Shown here: in pieces, positions 59,625 through 64,000 of the stretch
Position numbering within the stretch: the stretch's first letter is position 1
Layout: each line of letters begins with the position of its first letter
NCBI GenBank assembly: GCA_934541105.1
Contig: CAKTDA010000003.1
Coordinates: forward strand, 434,001 to 498,000
Length of the DNA stretch: 64,000 nt
Direction: 5' to 3'
DNA from: an uncultured Luteitalea sp.
GTDB taxonomy: Bacteria > Acidobacteriota > Vicinamibacteria > Vicinamibacterales > Vicinamibacteraceae
Translations under genes and position numbers: made by a program
The notes under the pieces: model-generated
What the model was told of the DNA's origin: nothing
Databases searched by the model: none
The model's input: only the letters and a program-made list of their open reading frames with translations

Positions 59625-61892
59625 ATGTCGATGCGTCGAGGATGCTGGCTGGCCTGCGTTTGCCTGGCCATGTTCATGCCGGGCAGGTCGGCCTGGGCTC
59701 AGACCCAGGGCAGCGCCGAGCCCGTCGTCATCGAGACCGCGCGGCTGCGGCTCGAACTGAGCGCCACGGGGGAGGCGATCAGCCTGACGCACCGGCCGAG
59801 CGGCGAGCAACTGCTGATGCCGGGGCCGCCGGCGCCGGCCTTCGTCGCCGTGCAGGCGCGTCCCTACATCAACGAGTACCAGCTCGCGCTGCCGTCCGAG
59901 CGCACCGAGTTCCCGGCGACCGCGATACGGCGCGAAGGCGACCGTATTGTCGCGACCTTCGCCCAGGTGGACTACGAGGCCTGGTTCCGGCTGCAGGCCA
60001 CCGACGACTACGTGGCGCTGACGCTCGAGCAGTTGCGGTTCCTCGACTCGCCGCGCGTGCGCCCGCATGCGGCGACGCCGATCGACGAGGTCATCGTCCT
60101 GCGCCTCGCCGTGCGGCCGCGCGCCCAGTTCGGCGCCTGGCTGAACGTCGCGTGGGATCGACAGGCGGCTGTCGGTGTTCTCGGGACCGGGCCATGGACC
60201 CGGGTCGACGGGCAGGAGCAGCGAGGGGCGCGCCTGCTGCAGGCCTCGGCCGTTCGCGACGTGCGGCTCCTCGACGTGGGAGCCGCGCTTGTGGTCGATG
60301 CGCCCGACGGGCTGCTCGATCGCGTCGACGCGCTCGAGCAGGCCTTCGACATGCCGCGCGGCGTGGCGGCGCGCCGCAGGCCAGAGAGCAAGTGGTCCTA
60401 CTACTGGATCTACGGCCACTCGACGCCGGAACAGATCGACAGCCACATCGCGTACGCCAAGGCCGCGGGGTTCCGCGCGCTGCTCGTCTACTACCGCACA
60501 TTCGCCGAAACGAGCGGCCACTTCCCTTGGCGATCGCCGTGGGCCGGCGGCATCGACGCGCTGCGTCGCGTCGTCGGGCGCATCGAGGCCGCCGGCCTGA
60601 CCCCCGGCCTGCACTTCCACTACACGAAGGCCGACAAGACCGACCCGTACGTCACGGGCGCCCCGGACCCGAGGCTCCACCTCCTGCGGCGCTTCACCCT
60701 CGTCGGCGACCTCGCGGCAGACTCCGACAGCCTCGCTGTCGACGAGCGCCCAGGCGACCTGCCCGCCGAGCCGGCGCGCCGCATCCTGCGAATCGGTGAT
60801 GAGCTGCTGACGTATCAGGCACGCACCGACGAACCACCGTACCGCTTCACTGGCCTGCGCCGCGGCGCGCTGGGGACGACGGCTCGACCGGCAGGATCCG
60901 GAGCGATGGTCGGCGCACTCGACGTGGATACCTGGGACATCTTCGTCCGGTTCGATCAGCGCACCAGCATCACCGGCGAAGTCGCCGAGCGGATCGGGGC
61001 GCTGTACCGTGATGGCGGGTTCCGCTTCGCGTACTTCGACGGCGCCGAGGACGTGCATCCCCCGTACTGGTTCAACGTCTCCTGGCCCCAGTGGCAGGTC
61101 TTCACGCAGCTCCAGCCGGCGCCGCTGTTTGCCGAGGGCGCGGCCAAGACGCACTTCAGCTGGCACATCCTCAGCCGCGGCAACGCGTTCGATATCTTCG
61201 CACCCGAGAAAATCCGCGCCGCCACGGTGCAGCATCCGATGCGCGAGGCGCCACTGAACGCCGCCGACTTCACGTCGCTGAACTTCGGCTGGATCGGTTA
61301 CGCGGCGCCGGGTGAATCGTCGGAAGGCCTGCAACCCGACCAGATCGAGTTCGTGGCCAGCCGCGCCGCGGCGTGGGATGCGCCGCTGTCGCTCGAGGGC
61401 AATCTCGCGGCACTCGCCGCGCACCCGCGCACGCCGGACAACCTCGAGGTGATCCGCCGGTGGGAGGACGCCCGCCTCGCCGGCACGCTGACCGGGGAGG
61501 AGAAGACGGCGCTGCGCAGCCCGACGCAGGAACACGTGCTCCTGCGCAACGAGGCCGGTGGCGTCGACCTGGTGCCCTATGCTGCCGTGCCCGACGCGGC
61601 ATCGCGGCATCCGCAGCTGCGCGTCTTCGAACTGCTTCACGGCGGCGTCCCGTCCATCCTGTTCTGGCACACCCGCGGCGAGGGCGTGCTGGAGATCGAC
61701 ACCGGCGGCCGTGCCGTCACCGTGACGTCGGTCGATGGCGCGCCGGTGCGCACCATCACGACGGGGCGCGGTGTGCGCGTGCCGCTCGGACCGCGACGTC
61801 TGCTTCAGGTGCGCGGAGCGACATCGAGCCAGTTACGGGAAGCCATCGCCCGAGCGCGCGTGCTTCCCCTTCCCGACCAACCGCGTCGCTGA
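59625..61892 (+). CDS. Secreted TIM-barrel glycoside-hydrolase-like protein with inserted beta domain
   Basis: A 755-residue protein with a signal peptide (CWLACVCLAMFMPGRSAWAQ). An N-terminal beta-sandwich of about 220 residues precedes a probable TIM barrel from residue 256 (KWSYYWIYGHSTPEQIDSHI, FRALLVYYRTF, TPGLHFHYTKAD). An insertion near 387-430 (ILRIGDELLTYQ ... FTGLRRGALGTT) resembles a small beta motif that recurs in phage-tail and cell-wall proteins. The barrel resumes with RFAYFDGAEDVHPPYW (near 467), where the Asp or Glu could be catalytic. A beta-rich C-terminal domain follows. I do not recognise a named GH family. The position in a sugar-acid operon suggests a polysaccharide or glycoside substrate. 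Confidence 0.65.
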   Translation: MSMRRGCWLACVCLAMFMPGRSAWAQTQGSAEPVVIETARLRLELSATGEAISLTHRPSGEQLLMPGPPAPAFVAVQARPYINEYQLALPSERTEFPATAIRREGDRIVATFAQVDYEAWFRLQATDDYVALTLEQLRFLDSPRVRPHAATPIDEVIVLRLAVRPRAQFGAWLNVAWDRQAAVGVLGTGPWTRVDGQEQRGARLLQASAVRDVRLLDVGAALVVDAPDGLLDRVDALEQAFDMPRGVAARRRPESKWSYYWIYGHSTPEQIDSHIAYAKAAGFRALLVYYRTFAETSGHFPWRSPWAGGIDALRRVVGRIEAAGLTPGLHFHYTKADKTDPYVTGAPDPRLHLLRRFTLVGDLAADSDSLAVDERPGDLPAEPARRILRIGDELLTYQARTDEPPYRFTGLRRGALGTTARPAGSGAMVGALDVDTWDIFVRFDQRTSITGEVAERIGALYRDGGFRFAYFDGAEDVHPPYWFNVSWPQWQVFTQLQPAPLFAEGAAKTHFSWHILSRGNAFDIFAPEKIRAATVQHPMREAPLNAADFTSLNFGWIGYAAPGESSEGLQPDQIEFVASRAAAWDAPLSLEGNLAALAAHPRTPDNLEVIRRWEDARLAGTLTGEEKTALRSPTQEHVLLRNEAGGVDLVPYAAVPDAASRHPQLRVFELLHGGVPSILFWHTRGEGVLEIDTGGRAVTVTSVDGAPVRTITTGRGVRVPLGPRRLLQVRGATSSQLREAIARARVLPLPDQPRR

Positions 61893-61909
61893 CGCACGAC
61901 CAGACGACC

Positions 61910-62857
61910 GTGACCCACGATCTCTCCAGGTTCCGCGGCATCTTTCCCGCCGCCCTCACCATGTTCACCGCCGATGGCGACATCGACGAGACGCTCACCG
62001 CGGCGCACTGGCGATGGCTCATCGATCAGGGCGTCGACGGCCTCGTGATCGCCGGCACCAGCGGCGAGTTCATCGCGATGGAGAACGACGAGCGTCGCCG
62101 CCTCTTCGCCCTCGCGCACGACGTCTCGGCCGGCCGCGTGCCGATCGTCGCGGGAACGGGGCACTACAGCACCCGGTTCACCATCGAGTTGAGCCTCGAC
62201 GCCCAGCGCCACGGCGCCGACGCGGTGATCGTGATCCTGCCCTACTACCAGCGACCGTCGAAGGCTGCCGTCCTCCGCCACTTCCGCGAGGTGCGTGCCG
62301 CGATCGACGTCCCGCTGATGCTCTACAACAACCCGGTGAACTCCGCCTGCGTCGATTTCAGCCCGGTCGATGTCGCCGCGCTCGTCGACGACGATGTCGT
62401 CCACCTGGTGAAGGCGACGTACGCGTCGGTCGAACCCGTTCACGATCTGCGCCTGCTGTGCGGCGATCGCCTCGGCATCTTCTACGGGTCGTTCATCGCC
62501 GGGTACGAAGCGCTCGCCGGCGGCGCACACGGCTGGATCAGCGGGCTGCTCAACATCGTCCCGGTAGCCGCGCTCGCCCTTCACGATGCCGCGGTCGTGC
62601 GGCGCGACATGCCCGACGCGTGGCGCATCTGGACCCGCTTGCTTCCGCTCGTGCATCTCTACACGCACCAGCAGATCGGGCCCGTGAGCGACCTGGCGAT
62701 CTACCGGGCGATCCTCGACGAATGGGGGCGTGCCGGCGGCCATTCGCGGGCGCCCTTCTACCCGCTGGACGCCGGGCAGCGTGATCGGCTGCGAAGCTGC
62801 CTGGCCCGTTGTGGCTGGACCGATCCGGCCGCCGGACTCGAGGCGGTCACCGCGTGA
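61910..62857 (+). CDS. DapA-family lyase (2-keto-3-deoxy-acid aldolase candidate)
   Basis: A 315-residue class I aldolase of the DapA/N-acetylneuraminate-lyase family. The active-site loop GTSGE (49-53), Tyr139 in LYNNP and the Schiff-base Lys168 in HLVKATY are present. Diagnostic substrate residues beyond these do not point to true dihydrodipicolinate synthase, and dapA would not be expected here. In a sugar-acid operon the likely job is cleavage of a 2-keto-3-deoxy sugar acid to pyruvate and an aldehyde. GTG 61910 is the best start; the preceding gene ends 17 bases upstream. The stop overlaps the next start in GTGA. Confidence 0.87.
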   Translation: MTHDLSRFRGIFPAALTMFTADGDIDETLTAAHWRWLIDQGVDGLVIAGTSGEFIAMENDERRRLFALAHDVSAGRVPIVAGTGHYSTRFTIELSLDAQRHGADAVIVILPYYQRPSKAAVLRHFREVRAAIDVPLMLYNNPVNSACVDFSPVDVAALVDDDVVHLVKATYASVEPVHDLRLLCGDRLGIFYGSFIAGYEALAGGAHGWISGLLNIVPVAALALHDAAVVRRDMPDAWRIWTRLLPLVHLYTHQQIGPVSDLAIYRAILDEWGRAGGHSRAPFYPLDAGQRDRLRSCLARCGWTDPAAGLEAVTA

Positions 62858-63798
62858 GATGCGGCCTCGTCGGCCATGGCGCGGTGGGGGAGTTGCACGT
62901 CGCGGCGCTGCGCGCGGCGGGGAGCGACGTTGTCGCGGTGGCCGGCCGCACGGCCGCCGACGCGAGCCCGTTCGCGGACCGGCACGGAATCGACCGCGCG
63001 GTCGCTGTGGACGACCTCTGGTCGCTGGTCGACGCGGTCGTCATCTGCTCGCCCACGCCCGAGCACACGCAGCACGCCGAATCTGCGCTGGCGCACGGCC
63101 GGCATGCGCTCGTCGAGTTGCCGGCGACACTGTCTGCCGATGACGGCCGTCGGCTGGGTGCGCTCGCGGCACGTGCCCGGGCGGTGCTGTGCTGCGCGCA
63201 CACGAGCCGCTACCTGCCGGCATACCGCGATCTCGCCACGCGCGTCGCGGCTGGCGACATTGGCACGGTCATCGCGGTGTCCTACGAGCGCGCCGTCCGG
63301 CTGCGCGACAAGCGCTGGCTCGACGATGCGCTGGCACACCATGCGGCGCACGCGCTCGACGTGCTGGACCTGATCGATGGGCCGCTGACGATGGTGCGCG
63401 CGGCCATCGGGCCGACGACGAGCGCGCCGCGGGTCGTTCGGCTGGTCGTCCGGACGGCGACGGGCGTGTCGGCGACCGTCGGCGTGACCTACGACGAGCC
63501 GTGGGCGCGCGGTGCGTGCGTGGTCACTGGGACGAGGGGCGCGCTCGTGACCGACGGCTTCACGTTCCTGCGTCGAGTCGACGGCGGCGGGGCCGCGCAG
63601 GCGCCAACCGACGCGACCGGGTCCTACGCGAGCGCGATCGCGGCGCAGGACCTGGACTTCCTCCAGGCGTGCCGGCGGAGCGCGGACGGCGTCTCCTGGG
63701 ACGTCACCGTGCGCCAGCTCGAACTCGTGGAGACGGCCAGGCGCCTTGCCGCGGACGCCCCGCGCCTGGACGCACTCGACGACGTGCCAGACCGCTGA
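62854..63798 (+). CDS. Gfo/Idh/MocA-family sugar dehydrogenase
   Basis: A 314-residue NAD(P)-dependent oxidoreductase. The Rossmann start GLVGHGAVGELHVAAL, SPTPEHTQHAESALAHGRHALVELP (family CxE-P position) and the C-terminal substrate domain with LAHHAAHALDVLDLI, where a catalytic His is expected, are clear. It would oxidise a sugar to a lactone or keto sugar, or act on a sugar acid. GTG 62854 overlaps the preceding stop in GTGA, so it belongs to the same operon. The operon probably ends here, because only structured non-coding sequence follows to the window edge. Confidence 0.86.
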   Translation: MRCGLVGHGAVGELHVAALRAAGSDVVAVAGRTAADASPFADRHGIDRAVAVDDLWSLVDAVVICSPTPEHTQHAESALAHGRHALVELPATLSADDGRRLGALAARARAVLCCAHTSRYLPAYRDLATRVAAGDIGTVIAVSYERAVRLRDKRWLDDALAHHAAHALDVLDLIDGPLTMVRAAIGPTTSAPRVVRLVVRTATGVSATVGVTYDEPWARGACVVTGTRGALVTDGFTFLRRVDGGGAAQAPTDATGSYASAIAAQDLDFLQACRRSADGVSWDVTVRQLELVETARRLAADAPRLDALDDVPDR

Positions 63799-64000
63799 AG
63801 GGCGATCCGGCGGAACGCCGAACATGGCCGACACGAGGTCGGTCGCTACAATCGCCACGGAGCCGTCACGCACCGCCACAGGTCGCCGCTGCACGGTGAT
63901 TCGTGTGCTGACTGGAACGCGGCAGACTGCCGACCTGAGCGTCGGCAGCTACATTTGCGGCGGTGTTCAAACTGGGGGTGCTTTGCCAGCGGCAGATCGA
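63799..64000. other. Non-coding end of window with one REP-like palindrome
   Basis: No gene is visible. CTGCCGAC (63927-63934) and GTCGGCAG (63941-63948) form a 22-bp palindrome whose central CGACCTGA is shared with the palindrome at 31085-31106. TACAAT (63847-63852) could be a -10 box without a clear -35. The next gene lies outside. Confidence 0.5.

Overview
The window is about 64 kb of GC-rich bacterial chromosome. It is densely coded on both strands, and I see no phage, insertion sequence, CRISPR array, tRNA or rRNA. The lineage is inferred from content. Large Oar-type TonB-dependent receptors with an N-terminal carboxypeptidase-regulatory-like domain, a cytochrome-tailed secreted 'membrane-bound dehydrogenase', DUF3500 and NIPSNAP proteins, a B12-dependent class II ribonucleotide reductase and a PEP-CTERM protein together suggest an acidobacterium of the Vicinamibacteria type (Luteitalea-like). 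No database search was possible, so family names rest on motifs read by eye.

Layout. 1-7123: outer-membrane biogenesis and surface polysaccharide genes (TamB end, a BamA/TamA protein with many POTRA repeats, a GT2 glycosyltransferase, a SurA-N protein, an O-antigen-ligase-like protein). 7205-11975: a CPBP protease divergent from an NtrC-family regulator, followed by its histidine kinase and a lipoprotein. 11976-12566: a gap with a near-consensus sigma-54 promoter, a small-RNA-like structure, two NrdR-like boxes and a sigma-70 promoter that leads into nrdJ (12567-15353). 15475-22420: acetyltransferase, cytochrome-type dehydrogenase, Oar receptor, NIPSNAP protein. 22386-29834: GT-C-like membrane protein, DoxX, fumarase, a K+ channel with RCK domains, a Tat-exported TIM barrel, a CoA-binding protein and a cold-shock gene behind a structured leader. 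29952-45989: mixed metabolism (DUF3500, threonine aldolase, ring-cleaving dioxygenase, zinc peptidase, heme A synthase, cytochrome, a second copy of the GT-C-like protein, a hydrolase/DUF547/SDR operon, alanine symporter, another GT-C protein, a diaminopropionate ammonia-lyase homologue). 46055-49849: a helicase-exonuclease pair resembling the MrfAB excision repair system. 49919-52027: L31, a PEP-CTERM protein, an aldo/keto reductase. 52158-63798: a LysR regulator divergent from an Oar receptor and six tightly packed genes.

How genes fit together. The last block reads as one catabolic locus: uptake across the outer membrane (receptor) and inner membrane (MFS), a secreted TIM-barrel protein, and enzymes fitting an oxidative sugar pathway (Gfo/Idh dehydrogenase, amidohydrolase-fold lactonase candidate, enolase-superfamily sugar-acid dehydratase, DapA-family 2-keto-3-deoxy-acid aldolase). 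The NtrC-type two-component operon followed directly by a sigma-54 promoter and a compact RNA-like structure recalls the CbrAB-CrcZ arrangement of pseudomonads and is the most interesting regulatory candidate here. Short palindromes with compensated sequence changes recur between genes and look like a local REP-type family.
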